Shown here piece after piece: positions 12,522-23,856 of a DNA stretch of 64,000 bases (within the stretch, counting starts at the first letter, position 1; every line of letters begins with the position of its first letter). Made by a program: the position numbers and the translations under genes. Under the pieces are notes generated by a model. The model worked only from the letters and a program-made list of their open reading frames with translations. It ran no database searches and was not told the DNA's origin. This DNA is from Aegilops tauschii subsp. strangulata (lineage: Eukaryota > Streptophyta > Magnoliopsida > Poales > Poaceae), in contig NC_053040.3 in assembly GCF_002575655.3 (NCBI RefSeq), forward strand, positions 226,376,628 to 226,440,627. The letters run 5' to 3'.

Positions 12522-15500
12522 TCCTCCCCTTCTTGAAATGAAGTCGTCCTCGACGGAAGCTCATCTTCCTCACCCAAATAAGGCTTCAAATCTGCAATGT
12601 TAAAAGTGGGACTAACCCCAAAATCTGCAGGCAGCTCAAGTTTATATGCATTATCATTTATTTTCTCTAACACCTTAAAAGGACCATCAGCACGTGGCAT
12701 TAGCTTTGATTTGCGCAAATTAGGAAACCTATCCTTACGCAAATGTAACCAAACAAGATCTCCAGGTGCAAAGACAACATGTTTTCTACCCTTATCTCCA
12801 GCAAGTTTATATTTAGCATTCATACGCTCAATGTTTTCCTTAGTTAACTCATGCATTTTTAAGATCAATTCAGCACGTTGTTTAGCATCAAAATTAACCT
12901 TCTCCGAAGATGGAAGAGGCAACAAATCAATGGGTGCACGAGGTAGGAAACCATACACAATTTCAAAAGGGCACATCTTAGTAGTAGAATGCAACGAACG
13001 ATTATAAGCAAATTCAATATGAGGCAAGCATTCTTACCACATTTTCTTATTATTCTTCAAAACAGCCCTAAGCATAGTAGACAATGTTCTATTGACTACT
13101 TCAGTTTGACCATCAGTTTGGGGTGACAAGTAGTACTAAAAAGCAGTTTAGTCCCCAACTTAGCCCATAAACATCTCCAAAAGTGACTAAGAAATTTAGT
13201 ATCACGATCTGAATTTGGCACACCATGCAAGCGAATAATTTCACGAAAGAACAAATCAGCAACATTAATAGCATCATCACTTTTATGACATGGTATAAAG
13301 TGTGCCATTTTCGAGAACCTATCCACGACAACAAATATGCTATCCCTCCCCTTCTTTGTTCGAGGTAAACCTAAAACAAAGTCCATAGATATATCCTCCC
13401 AAGGAACACTAGGTACAGGCAAAGGCATATATAAACCATGAGGATTGAGTCGTGACTTAGCTTTTTGACATGTAGTGCAGCGAGAAACAAAACGCTCAAC
13501 ATCCCGTCTCATCTTTGGCCAAAAGAAATGTGTAGCAAGTATATCCTCCGTCTTCTTCACGCCAAAGTGTCCCATTAGTCCTCCTCCATGCGCCTCCTGC
13601 AACAACAAAAGACGAACGGTGCTAGCTGGAATGCATAGCTTGTTAGCACGAAACACAAATCCATCGTTAACGACGAACTTGTTCCATGTTCTACCTTCTT
13701 TACAATTTTGCAATACATCTTTAAATTCAGCATCATGCACATATTGATCTTTGATGGTCTCCGAACCAAATATTTTATAGTCAAGTTGTGAAAGCATAGT
13801 ATAACGATGAGACAATGCATCAGCAATAACATTTTCTTTACCCTTCTTGTGTTTAATGACATAAGGGAAAGTCTCAATGAATTCAACCCATTTAGCATGT
13901 CTACGGTTCAGTTTTGCTTGACTTTTAGTGTGTTTCAAAGATTCATGATCAGAATGTATAACAAATTCTTTGGGCCATAAATAATGTTGCCATGTTTCTA
14001 AAGTCCGAACAAGAGCATATAATTCTTTATCATAAGTAGAATAGTTCAGACTAGGCCCACTCAATTTTTCAGAAAAGTATGCAACAGGTTTGCCATCTTG
14101 TAATAACACACCTCCTAATCCAATTCCACTAGCATCACATTCAAGCTCAAAAGTCTTATTAAAATCAGGAAGTTGGAGTAAAGGAGCATGTGTCAACTTA
14201 TCTTTCAATACCGTGAAGGCTTCTTCCTGTGCGGTACCCCAAACAAAAGGCACATCCTTCTTTGTAAGCTCGTTGAGAGGTGCAGCAATGGTGCTAAAAT
14301 CTCTCACAAAACGCCTATAGAAACCAGCGAGTCCAAGAAAACTCCGCACTTGTGTGACCGTTTTGGGTTGCGGCCAACTCTCAATAGCTTCAATCTTGGC
14401 TTTATCAACTTCAATTCCTTGTGGAGTAACAACATAGCCAAGAAAAGATACTCGGTCGGTGCAAAAGGTGCACTTCCCAAGGTTACCAAACAAACGTGCA
14501 TCACGTAGAGCAATAAAAACAACACGTAAATGTTCCAAATGTTCTTCCAAAGATTTGCTATAAATCAGTATATCATCAAAATAGACTACCACAAATCGTC
14601 CAATGAAAGCACGTAAAACTTCGTTCATTAGTCTCATGAAAGTACTAGGTGCATTAGTTAACCCAAAAGGCATGACTAACCACTCATAAAAACCAAACTT
14701 AGTTTTAAATGTTATTTTCCATTCATCTCCCAATTTCATACGAATTTGATGGTATCCACTACGCAAATCAACTTTGGAGAATATTGTAGAGCCACTCAAT
14801 TCACCAAGCATATCATCTAGCATAGGAATAGGATGACGATAACGAATAGTAATATTATTAATGCCTCTATAATCAACACACATACGCGACGTACCATCCT
14901 TTTTAGGCACTAGTATAATAGGAACAGCACAAGGACTAAGAGATTCGCGTATATAACCTTTGTCGAGCAGCTCCTGTACTCGACGCATAATCTCCTTTGT
15001 CTCCTTTGGATTGGTACGGTATGGTGCACGGTTGGGTAGCAATGCACCGGGAATTAAGTCAATTTGATGCTCAATCCCTCGAATAGGTGGTAATCCCGGT
15101 GGCACGTCTTGTGGGAAGACGTCAGCGAACTCCTGCAAAATGTTAGTGACAACATGAGACAAAGAGGAAGGCACGTCCTCGAATGAAAATAATGCCTCTT
15201 TGCACACAAAAGCATAGCAAACAGATTTGTTAAAAACTAGCTCATCAATATCAGATTTGGTGGCAAGTAAACATGCACTTTTCAATTTAATTTCAGAAGC
15301 AACACTAGATGGTTTATTATTAGGCTTCATTTGTTGCTCAAATTCTTTTGCCACAATCTGATTTTCACTCTTATTTTTCTCCTGTTTTGCTTTATTAGCT
15401 CTATGAATATCATCTTTCAAAATGGAATCAGGAGTCATAGGAAGCAGAGTAATATTTGTATCCTTATGAACAAGAGTATACTGATTGTTTCTACCATGGT

Positions 15501-17055
15501 GTATAGAATTTTTATCAAATTGCCATGGTCTACCAAGTAATAAGGAACATGCTTGCATAGGTACCACGTCACAATCAACATAATCAGCATATGTAGAGAT
15601 ACTAAAATGCACCCGAACAGTATGTGTTACCTTAACCTTGCCGCTGTTGTTGAACCATTGGATGTAGTAAGGATGTGGATGTGGTCTTGTGGTGAGAGAT
15701 AGCTTCTCCACCATCTCCATGCTAGCCAAGTTGTTGCGGCTCCCTCCATCTATGATGACGCGAATAGAACGTTCTTTCACAACTCCCTTCGTATGGAATA
15801 AATTATGCCTCTGATTTTGCTCAGCTTGTGTAACCTGCACACTCAAAACACATTGAGCAACTAAACATTCATACCTGTCAGCATCTTCAGCAGCCATGTA
15901 TTGCGTCTCATGATCAGAATCATCTCCACCGTGTTCTTCATGTGTAATAAGAGCCAAAGTCTCCTCATCATAGTCACTAGCGGACTCATACCCACCATCC
16001 TCAGTAGCAATCATCACACGCTGAGATTTGCATTCTCTCGCAAAATGTCCTCTTCCCTTACAACGACGACAAATAATATCACTTGTGTGCCCTGTTGACG
16101 CCATGGAAGAAGAAGAGCTCTGTGCAGGCCCGGCAGGTCTGCTCTTGGCAGATAGTGGTGGTTGTGCCTGCTTTCTTGTATCACGGTTGGAGGTGGCACC
16201 TGAAGGAGGTGATGGTGCAGTGGAAGTAGATGATGCACGTGGTGTCCATGATGAAGGTCGACCTGCAGAAAAGTTAGTTCGCGCCAATGCATGTCGATCC
16301 TGCACTTCACGTTCAGCTTTACAAGCAAGATGGAATAAACGAGTGATATTATTATAATCCTTATACTCTAGAATGGTCTGAATCTCTCTATTTAATCCAC
16401 CCATAAAACATGCAAGCATAGCTTCATTCTCCTCAACAATACCACATCTAATCAAGCCAGTTTGTAATTCCTGATAATATTCTTCTACAGAATTTTTTCC
16501 TTGTCTTAAGCGCTGCAATTTTTGAAGTAATTCACGTTGATAATATGGTGGAACCCAACGAGTACGCATAGCAGTTTTCAAAGCAGCCCAAGTAGCTGGA
16601 ACAGGATATAATCTACAATGTTCATACCACCAAACACATGCAAAGCTAGTGAAAGCACAAACAGCAGCAGGAACACGTCTCTCCTCAGGATATTGTAAAC
16701 ATGTAAATCGTTGTTCAGTTTCTAACTCCCAAGTAAGATATATATCAGGAACGTATCTACCCTCAAATGGTGGAATATTCAATTTCGGTTTAGGGAGATG
16801 GTCATGATCCCGTACCTGAGGGGGAGCCCTAACATTGCCATTATTTGCGTGTGGACGACCTGGTGGTTGTGGTGCTGGTGGTTGCACGTAGTTCTGATTT
16901 TGATCAACCTCATCCTCGTAATCTCCCGCATAATCATCCTCCTCCACATCAGCAGCAGGAGCCACAGAAGTATCAACAGCAGCACCAGCAGTTTGGCCAG
17001 GCTGAAGAGCGACACGACTAGCTCGGCGGAGGGCTGTTTCCCGACGTGGAGGTAG

Positions 17056-17087
<32 letters not shown>

Positions 17088-17319
17088 GCAGAGGTGCGGC
17101 AGGTGCAGCCGGTGGTGGAAGACGCGCAAGCAGTTCATTAAATCTGTTATCGAGCTTTGTTTCGAACGTCTTCTCAAGGCCAGTGATCTTCTCCATGGCC
17201 TCTTCAAAATTGTTCAGCACATCTTGCACCTGTTGAGTCATCATTTGCTGAAACTTATCATGAAGCTCCTTGTTCGTTAAGTTCTCCCAGTCAATCTCAT
17301 CGGCTTGTGATCCTGGCAT
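12218..17319 (-). pseudogene. gag-pol: CRM-clade gag-pol polyprotein, nearly intact, one frameshift and one nonsense codon
   Basis: I choose the ATG at 17319 ([11 protein letters not shown]). An upstream in-frame GTG at 17340 is open but unlikely. Domains by approximate residue: coiled/Gln-rich N-terminus with an 11-Gln run (75-95), gag core (200-290), CCHC knuckle [14 protein letters not shown] (about 416), aspartic protease [12 protein letters not shown] (about 520), RT with YFDD (about 913), RNase H (about 1060-1180), integrase HHCC finger (about 1245-1290) and the DDE core beginning DFVLGLP (about 1310). Two lesions follow: a C is missing from a C run at about 13121-13124, and TAA stands at 13034-13036. 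Downstream the integrase frame is open again to the stop at 12218, and its last ~100 residues lie in the 3' LTR and include GPITRAGARLLNY. The protein would form the particle and carry out replication and integration. Confidence 0.88.
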
Positions 17320-18103
17320 GGTTAGCAGCAATAGAAACACACAAAAATATGATCCTATAGACTACTAACAAGTGGTGGTGGTGGTGGGTGTCACAAATCC
17401 GTCAAGCAAATCTCAAATTCTTACCAGTTCTTACCCAGCAGCAGGCGGTGATCGGCAACCGATGTAGTCAAAACTCTCAAAGCTTGGATAGAGCTATTAC
17501 CAGGGAGAGTCAAACGCATGATGTAGATGTATGTGGAGCTGGGAAGGCTTATAATATGGTAGAAAAAAGGGTCAGCAATAATCAATTCAGAGATGCAAAG
17601 TTGAATAAACGCTCAACGACGGTACTGTGCTGGTCCTAGGCTAGACCGTACTAGAGACGCGAGCCTAGAACACTAACAAAATCACGGCGCTGCACGTAAA
17701 CAAGGGAGGAGCACTCTCTGAATGTTTTTTTCTTTTTTCACTTTTTTTGCACTTTTTTTCCTCTTTTTTTTGCTCCGCAACAAATTTTTTTCGAAAAAGT
17801 CTACAAATGTCCTAAAAACTGCCTAGCCAGAATTTTCTAGACTTCATTTTTTTTTTGAAACTGGAACTATTTTTCTTCTGTGGATGGCTCGGAAGTTGGG
17901 GAGTCCTACTCTGTCACGACTCGGAGTATCGCGTGATCTGGAAATCGAGAACGAAGCAATAATTACTGGACTCGGACTAGGACTGGTGGCGGAGATGAAT
18001 CTGGTGGAAACTCGGACTGGTGGCGGATATTTGCAGGGCAATGGAACATGGACTGGTGGCGAATCTGTGATGGAGGTGGACTCGTATTAGCATGATGGCG
18101 GTG

Positions 18104-18250
18104 GATATGTGGTATATGGTAGCGGCGATGACGATGGTGGTATATGGCAGCGGTGATGACGATGGTGGTATATGGCAGCGGTGATGATGATGGTGGTATA
18201 TGGCAATGGTAATGACAATGGTGATATATGGCAGCGGTGATGACGATGGT
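18104..18250. repeat. 28-bp minisatellite in the CRM element's 5' leader (about 5 copies)
   Basis: The heptamer tatatgg recurs at 18113, 18141, 18169, 18197 and 18225, exactly 28 bases apart. Units read roughly ggtggtatatggcagcggtg followed by atgacgat. Copies differ by one to five bases. It lies between the primer site and the gag start on the minus strand. A looser set of 'actcggactggtggcgga' repeats precedes it at 17975-18070. Confidence 0.8.
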
Positions 18251-18509
18251 GCGGCGGCGGCGTGACAACTTGTGAACAGAACTCGAAACTCTAAAGTACT
18301 AGACGCTAGGACCAGCAACTTGACACGACGATGCAACCGCAAATTCAACAAAGCAAATACAGAAAAGATTATGCAAAGGCTCAGATTGGTTCGGATAAGA
18401 TGAACTAACCCTAATATATTTTTTTGGCTTTTTCGTGGACTATAGGTATGAAGAACAGACTCGATCTAAACTATGAAAAACTATAAAATCTCACCGAGCA
18501 ACCTGGAAA

Positions 18510-18520
18510 TCTGATACCAC
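18510..18520 (-). other. Primer-binding site of the CRM element (initiator tRNA-Met)
   Basis: On the minus strand, GTGGTATCAGA follows the 5' LTR end (TATCA) after a single A. TGGTATCAGA is the complement of the 3' end of plant initiator tRNA-Met, the usual minus-strand primer for these elements. It fixes the right LTR as the 5' LTR. Confidence 0.85.
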
Positions 18521-18521
18521 T

Positions 18522-19393
18522 TGATAGAGGCAAAGGTGTCCCGTCTTTTGATGAGATGGTGGCTATCGTTTTGGAGGAAGTCGACTTTGACGATCCGACT
18601 ACGAACGTGTGAGGACGTCGCGCCTTAGCAATCGCTAAACCAACTCCGAGAGGTTATTGACCACGCCAGAGCACGATCAACCTCACCATGAAGGTCTGTT
18701 TCCTGCAGGCAAACGAAGAACAAGCAAGAAACTAAGATTGCAATCTAGATATTGCGAATATAAGAGGAAAGCTTTATTGATCAAGGTGGGGTTCTGTGAC
18801 GCCTTTGTCTGGTCGTTGAACACAAACGAAGTACACCAAAGTCTAAACGATGCCCTAGGGGCTGTATATATGGAGGAAGAGGGGGGGAATTTCGTGTCCC
18901 TTGGAGGAGGGGTCCGAAACCCACCCTAACTCTTGTTTCCCCACACATACGGACTCTAAAAACAGCCTATATTGAAGTATTTCGAAATTACATGGGCCTG
19001 GCCCAAAATAAGGTGACGCAGCACCTAGAATAGCCTCTGGACGAAAATTATGAAGTGGCATCTTGTATATTTCGTCCAAGGCTTCATGCACTCATTATGG
19101 TGGCTTCAAAGTCCTGAAATCATCACTTGAAACTCTGTTCTTGTCTCCCTTGCGCATGCCATCAACTCCATGCTTGTTCTTGCTCCAATGTTCACCCTTC
19201 TCCAAGCTCTTCATTTGTAAGCAAAACAAATGTATCCAATTTAGGCAGCATCATATTCTCATGAACATAAGAATCATTACCAAGAAACGAAAGTACCTGG
19301 TAATTTAATTGGCGTGCGCGAGCTCTAGTAATCGGTCCAGTATGTATAGTAGCAGGGGTTCTGGGTGTAACAATGATATTGATGTCCTCATCA
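18522..19393 (-). repeat. 5' LTR of the CRM-clade element (872 bp)
   Basis: Termini TGATGAGG…CTATCA on the minus strand match the left LTR. It is followed on the right by the target duplication tcttt. It lacks about 40 bases present in the left LTR (between 'cgaagtac' and 'ccaaagtc') and six bases near 19208. It carries a second, promoterless copy of the pol tail frame (minus, about 19393 down to 19200, DEDINIIVTPRTPATI). Confidence 0.88.
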
Positions 19394-19398
19394 TCTTT

Positions 19399-19802
19399 CA
19401 TGAGTTGCATCATTGACTAATGCTATGTTTGTCAATCCCTAATAAAATTTTCTACTTATACTTTTCCTTATGTGGTGCTATCACCTACCATAGGATTAGT
19501 ATATAATCTTATTGATTTATTTCCTTTCTCTTTTTTCTTTCTTATTTCTTTTCTTTATTTGCAACATGAAAGTAAAGAAAGCACAAACTCAAACTAACTT
19601 TCTTATATAACTTGCACACGATTACAAGGATAGATCACTAAGCAAACTCTCAAAGAAGAAAGGATCGAACTAAACTTTATTTCATCTAAAAGCAAATGAT
19701 TGAACTAAGATAAGTAAAAGCAAAAAGATAGTGAGATGATACGATACCGGGGCACCTCCCCCAAGCTTGGCGGAAGCCAAGGGGAGTGCCCATAACCGAT
19801 AC
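19399..19802 (-). other. Athila-clade element, non-coding 3' spacer (continued)
   Basis: This is the continuation of 10534-11605 on the other side of the CRM insertion. It is AT-rich with no gene. A second polypurine-like block, CTTCCGCCAAGCTTGGGGGA on the minus strand, is at about 19758-19778. Confidence 0.5.
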
Positions 19803-20147
19803 TCAATTCTCCTTTGGTGGTGAAGAAGATGATGGTGATGAAGGAGAGATCTTGTCCTCGGATTTGCATGGCAGTGGTGGTGGTGAGAAAGTGCCGGGTT
19901 TCCCTTTTGCTTCCTCCAGCTTCTGACGGAGAATAAAATGTTCCATCATCAACTCACAATTATCTATCTCGAGTTTTAGTATCCTCTTGCATAATGCCTC
20001 CATGCTCTCATCCTTGAACCGTGAAGGAACCGATTCATCTTCTTCTTCTTCGGAGGTCCAGCTATAGTGCCCCTCATCCCCATAAGACTTGGGGTTTGCG
20101 ATGAGATCAGCAACATAGCTCTCACCCTCGCAGTCTTGGGAGGACAT
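19803..20147 (-). CDS. Small acidic accessory frame of the Athila-clade element (114 aa)
   Basis: The frame starts MSSQDCEGESYVADLIANPK. It has an acidic tract (TSEEEEDES, about 33-41), a predicted amphipathic helix (ALCKRILKLEIDNCELMMEH, about 51-70) and a Pro/Ser-rich tail ending SPPKEN. It lies downstream of the pol stop at 20471 and upstream of the 3' LTR, a place where many Athila-type grass elements keep an extra frame of unknown role. It has no enzyme motif. The frame is open from ATG to stop although the neighbouring pol is broken. Whether it is translated is unknown. Confidence 0.5.
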   Translation of the reverse strand: MSSQDCEGESYVADLIANPKSYGDEGHYSWTSEEEEDESVPSRFKDESMEALCKRILKLEIDNCELMMEHFILRQKLEEAKGKPGTFSPPPLPCKSEDKISPSSPSSSSPPKEN

Positions 20148-20470
20148 ATTTTGAGATCTACGCAGAAAACATCAAGAAAAGAGGACAGAGGATTTCTCCG
20201 CGATACGGTGGTTAACATCTTCGGGAAGTATATATAGAATTTTTTTATCTTGGAGGACAAGCAAACGGAAGAAAAACGGAGTACGGAAGGTGCCTAGGTG
20301 GGCACAACCCACCTGGGCGCGCCAGGCCCTGGTGTCTTGTGCCCACCAGGGGACGCTTCCTGGAAGTTTCTTTATTTCCAAAATTCTAAAATATTCCAAA
20401 ACTGATAAAAAAATATTTTTGTGGATTTTTCGGAGTCTGTTTACTTACTGTATCACGTACCTCTTTATTT
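20148..20470 (-). other. Athila-clade element, spacer between pol stop and accessory frame
   Basis: No gene is supported here. The inverted pair 'cctaggtgggcacaaccca' (about 20292) and 'tgtgcccaccaggg' (about 20338) flanks a gcgcgcc core. This is a GC-rich hairpin resembling the one in the element's LTR near 10215. Confidence 0.4.
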
Positions 20471-20724
20471 TCACGATTCTGGAGTGTTCCGGATGGACTC
20501 TTTTATGTGTTCCTCCGATGTCAAAGTTTGGATAATATTACTTTCAACATTAATAGGCGTACCTGAGATATATTGTTTTATTCGTTGCCCATTGACAACC
20601 TTCGGGTTAGTACCGTCGGAGTTATTTATTTTGATGACTCCAGACCAGTAAACCTCCTCGATGATGTATGGGCCTTCTCATTTTGAGAGGAGTTTTCCTG
20701 CAAAAATTCTAAAACGGGAGTTGT

Positions 20725-23700
20725 TGTAACATCCCAAAATTCTAAATTTTGGAATGTTATATTAAATAGATAGTTATGAATTGATTGTTTGATTGCCTGT
20801 GTGAAATTGAGTGAAATTCAAAACTTTTGAAAGTTAAATGAGAGGGAATAAAAGGACTTTCCCAAACTTTCACCTTGCATTCGTGATCTCCATGAATTCA
20901 AATTCTTTTCAGATACAAAACCCTAGAGAGAAGATGACATGACTTCTTCCATTTAAAATGAAAAGGGTTCTGAAAATATTTGAATTTCATTTGAAATATT
21001 TTCAAATTTGGAAACTTTATGCAACTCAATGATTTTCATGAGAGAAGATAAAATGACTTCTTCAAAACATATGAAATATGAGTTGGGAGTTTCAAAGAAT
21101 CAAATTTAAAAGTCCCTTTGAAGGTATTTTGAAAAATCATTTTTCAATTTGGAGTTATTTAGTTTTTATTCAAATTATTTTTCTCCAAAAATAAAATATA
21201 TGAAAATTAGGGTAAAATGATTCCCTACAATAGAAAATTGGAGAGAAATAAATTTGAAATCATTTTCGTATTTTTAAAATGATTTTTATTGAGTTTTGTT
21301 GCACCAGAAGCACTCTTTTCTTTATTTAAATTTTTGTGGATTTTATTTGACGTTAGTAAAATGTTCAGCTTGTAGGGAATCTTTTTCTGAAAATTTTGAT
21401 ATATTATATGCCTATAGTATTTTTATTTATTTAAGGTTTTCTTTATTTTTCTTTACGTTGTTTTTATTTTAAAAAAAGAGCTTCTTCCCCGACTGGGCCG
21501 GCCCAGCCAACCGGGCCAGGCCACAGCCCAGCCCAACCGCGCCGTCCCCGACCTCCGGTCGGAGACCGGCTACCGCACGCCAGCGCCGCCATGCTCCGCA
21601 CGGACTCCCGCCGCCGCCTCTACCTGCCCCCTCGCCCACGCCTCGCCTCCCCTCCCCTCCTATAAAGGGCGCCGCCCCGGCCCCGTTCCTCTCCTTTTCG
21701 CGTCACGCCGCCGCCGCCGCACATCTCACGCCGCCTCCGTGCTTCGCCGCGCCGCCGCCTCGTCCGCGCCGTCGCCGCCGCACTTCACCAAGCTCGCGCA
21801 GCCGCTCCCCGCCCTGCCTCGTCGGAGAGCCGCCGCCGCCGCCATCTCGCTGGAAACCGCCGCCATCGCCGGTTTTCGTTGAAAACCCGAACCGGTACAA
21901 AAACCGACCCGATTTTCTTTTTCTTAGGTTTTTTATTTCTTTTAGTTCGGTTTTATATTATTAGATCGGTTTTTCTTTTAGTCTAGTTATCTAACGAACG
22001 TTCGTCGTTTAGATCTCTCTAGTGAACGGTTTTCGTTAGTTAGCATTCGGCAGCGAACGTTCGCCCGGTAGATTTTTTCTTTTTCTTTTTAGTTTCTGCC
22101 AGGGACCCGTTTGTGAATAATTATTTACATATCAGCCCCTGGTTTTTAAACGACTACAACTTTTTTCTCGTCTGTCCAAATCCAACGAAACCAACGCCCA
22201 CTTCTTCGTTATGATCCCCTCTATCCAGTAAAACAACTTGAACATGTTTTTGAAAGTTTTAAAATTTTAATTCAAACAGATTTGTATTCAAACTTCGTTT
22301 GATCATAACTTGAGTTTTATAACTCCGGTTTAGTTGATTCTTTTTGCAAATCGAAGCTCTTGACCTAAACTTTCTGATAAGGCCAAATTGACATAATTTT
22401 GGTACTGTTAGAAATTGTTTCATGTTGCAAGAGTTATTTACTTTGGTTCTGATGTTTTCCGAATTGTCTTCTTCGTTCTTTCCGATCTTTTGAGCGATTG
22501 CTTATGTGTGGTTACCATTGCTTGCTTACGATAGATTGACCGCAGTGTGACGAGTAGATCTATCAAGAGTTTTGAGTGCGAATCATCTTCATCAACAGTA
22601 CAGGCAAGTAACACTTTGATCATACCCCATTATTACCCAGTTTTTATGCATTAGTTTCCATCCTCAAAACATTGCATGAGTAGGATTGATAACATGTGGG
22701 TATTGGGAAGTAGTTGATGAGGTAGGAACCTATTGCCCTGCATTCAAAACTTGGGAGTTACTACGTATGCTTATACTGCTATGATATGCTCGTAGACGTG
22801 GTTTGGTTTGAGTGATTCATGACAGATGTGAGCTTATTAATTAATGGTTCAACTTAAGGTGGTAACTTTAATACACATCTGGGTGGATTGTTTGTGGGCA
22901 CCTGGAGAATCCAGTGTTGTCCTAGGATATCCCGGAGGACCCGTGTGATCATCCTACGGCCCGCCACCCAGGCTCAAAGGGATCATAAGAATATTCATGC
23001 TAGAAACTTCCGTGTGCAGCCACAAGCTATTATGGGATCTAGCATAGTTGAGTATGTTGCATGAGCTCTTGAAGAGGTGGATCAGCAGGTAGAGGGATGT
23101 AGGTTTGGTATGGTCTGCCCGGAGTAAAGAGTTAATGTTTCTGAAAGATTGTGTCTCGGTCATCCGTTTCTCAAACACCATGTAGTGTGAGAAATCCAAC
23201 GGAGGCGATCGAGTCTTGTGGGGAAAAGTGCGCAAAACTCTGCAGAGTGTACAATCTAATCATGGTTAGCCGTGTCCCCGGTTATGGACAATTTCGAGTC
23301 TCTGGTCTTTGGATATTCATATTGATCTCATCACGTTACTTAAATAATTTCTTGGGTTATTGATGTTAATTTGGGATTGAGTTGGAGGAACCTTCTCAAT
23401 ATTTTCAACCAACTTTGTAGTTAAATAAATATATTCCTTTGAAGTAGGGAAAAATTGGCTTTTCGCAAAAACATTATAACCGTAGAGCTTTCCACCAGCC
23501 ATATATGCATGTAGTGATAGAATTTATTTTACTCATTGCTCTACTGTGTTATCTTGCCAGTACATTCAATGTACTGACCCATTTCGGGCTGCAACGTCTC
23601 ATGTTGCAGGATTCTTACGACGAGTAAGTGATACGTTAGGGTTACGATTTCTACACTCAACTTTGCCGTTGGTGTTGATGGGAATCCACAACCTTGTTGT

Positions 23701-23856
23701 TACTTCTGCTATATGATTGAGGTAATAGTATTTATGTTATTTTATACATGTGATTTACCTCTGTTATAAATCCTCGAGTACTGTGTGTGTCAGCATACCG
23801 ATCCAGGGATGACACTTAAGCACAGAGACTTGACCGTCTGAGGTCGGGTCGCTACA
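20725..23856. mobile_element. Solo LTR of a long-LTR gypsy-type family (3132 bp), TSD gttgt
   Basis: The unit begins TGTAACATCC, ends GTCGCTACA and is flanked by gttgt at 20720-20724 and 23857-23861. It interrupts the Athila pol tail precisely. There is no internal domain, primer site or second LTR, so a solo LTR from intra-element recombination is the simplest reading. It opens with a palindrome (ccaaaattctaaattttgg) and has a GC-rich promoter-like segment (about 21490-21860) with a TATA box. Orientation is taken as plus from the TATA box. A related copy is at 60976-64000. No coding region is supported. Confidence 0.8.
21661..21667 (+). promoter_or_regulatory. TATA box of the solo LTR
   Basis: TATAAAG stands at the edge of a very GC-rich block after cctcccctcc. 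In the related LTR the equivalent place has ctttaaagcccg (about 62240), a degraded form. Its position about 940 bases into a 3.1-kb LTR fits the U3/R border. Confidence 0.55.

Larger units (their letters stand above)
11606..19393 (-). mobile_element. CRM-clade (centromeric-type chromovirus) Ty3/gypsy retrotransposon, complete, TSD tcttt
   Basis: The element has two LTRs (11606-12521 and 18522-19393), a tRNA-iMet primer site next to the right LTR, a full gag-pol frame on the minus strand and a polypurine tract next to the left LTR. It is flanked by tcttt at 11601-11605 and 19394-19398. The RT-before-IN order, the chromovirus-like pol and a pol frame that runs into the 3' LTR with the motif GPITRARAR point to the CRM lineage (the Cereba/Quinta/CRW group in Triticeae). 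That assignment is from memory. By eye the LTRs differ by about 25 substitutions plus a 40-bp deletion, so it is roughly one million years old at the usual grass LTR rate. Confidence 0.85.

Noticed and set aside
16779..17280. Leu/Asn/His-rich frames in other phases over the gag start
   Set aside because: They are shadows of the real gag frame, produced by the CAA/GTT repeat that encodes poly-Gln.
18100..18250. Possible CRISPR-like array (28-bp periodicity)
   Set aside because: Units are adjacent without spacers, inside a retrotransposon leader of a plant genome. It is a minisatellite.
11601..19398. Idea that the 0.9-kb repeats are a segmental duplication rather than LTRs
   Set aside because: TG…CA ends, 5-bp target duplication, adjacent primer site and polypurine tract all show that they are true LTRs despite containing coding sequence.
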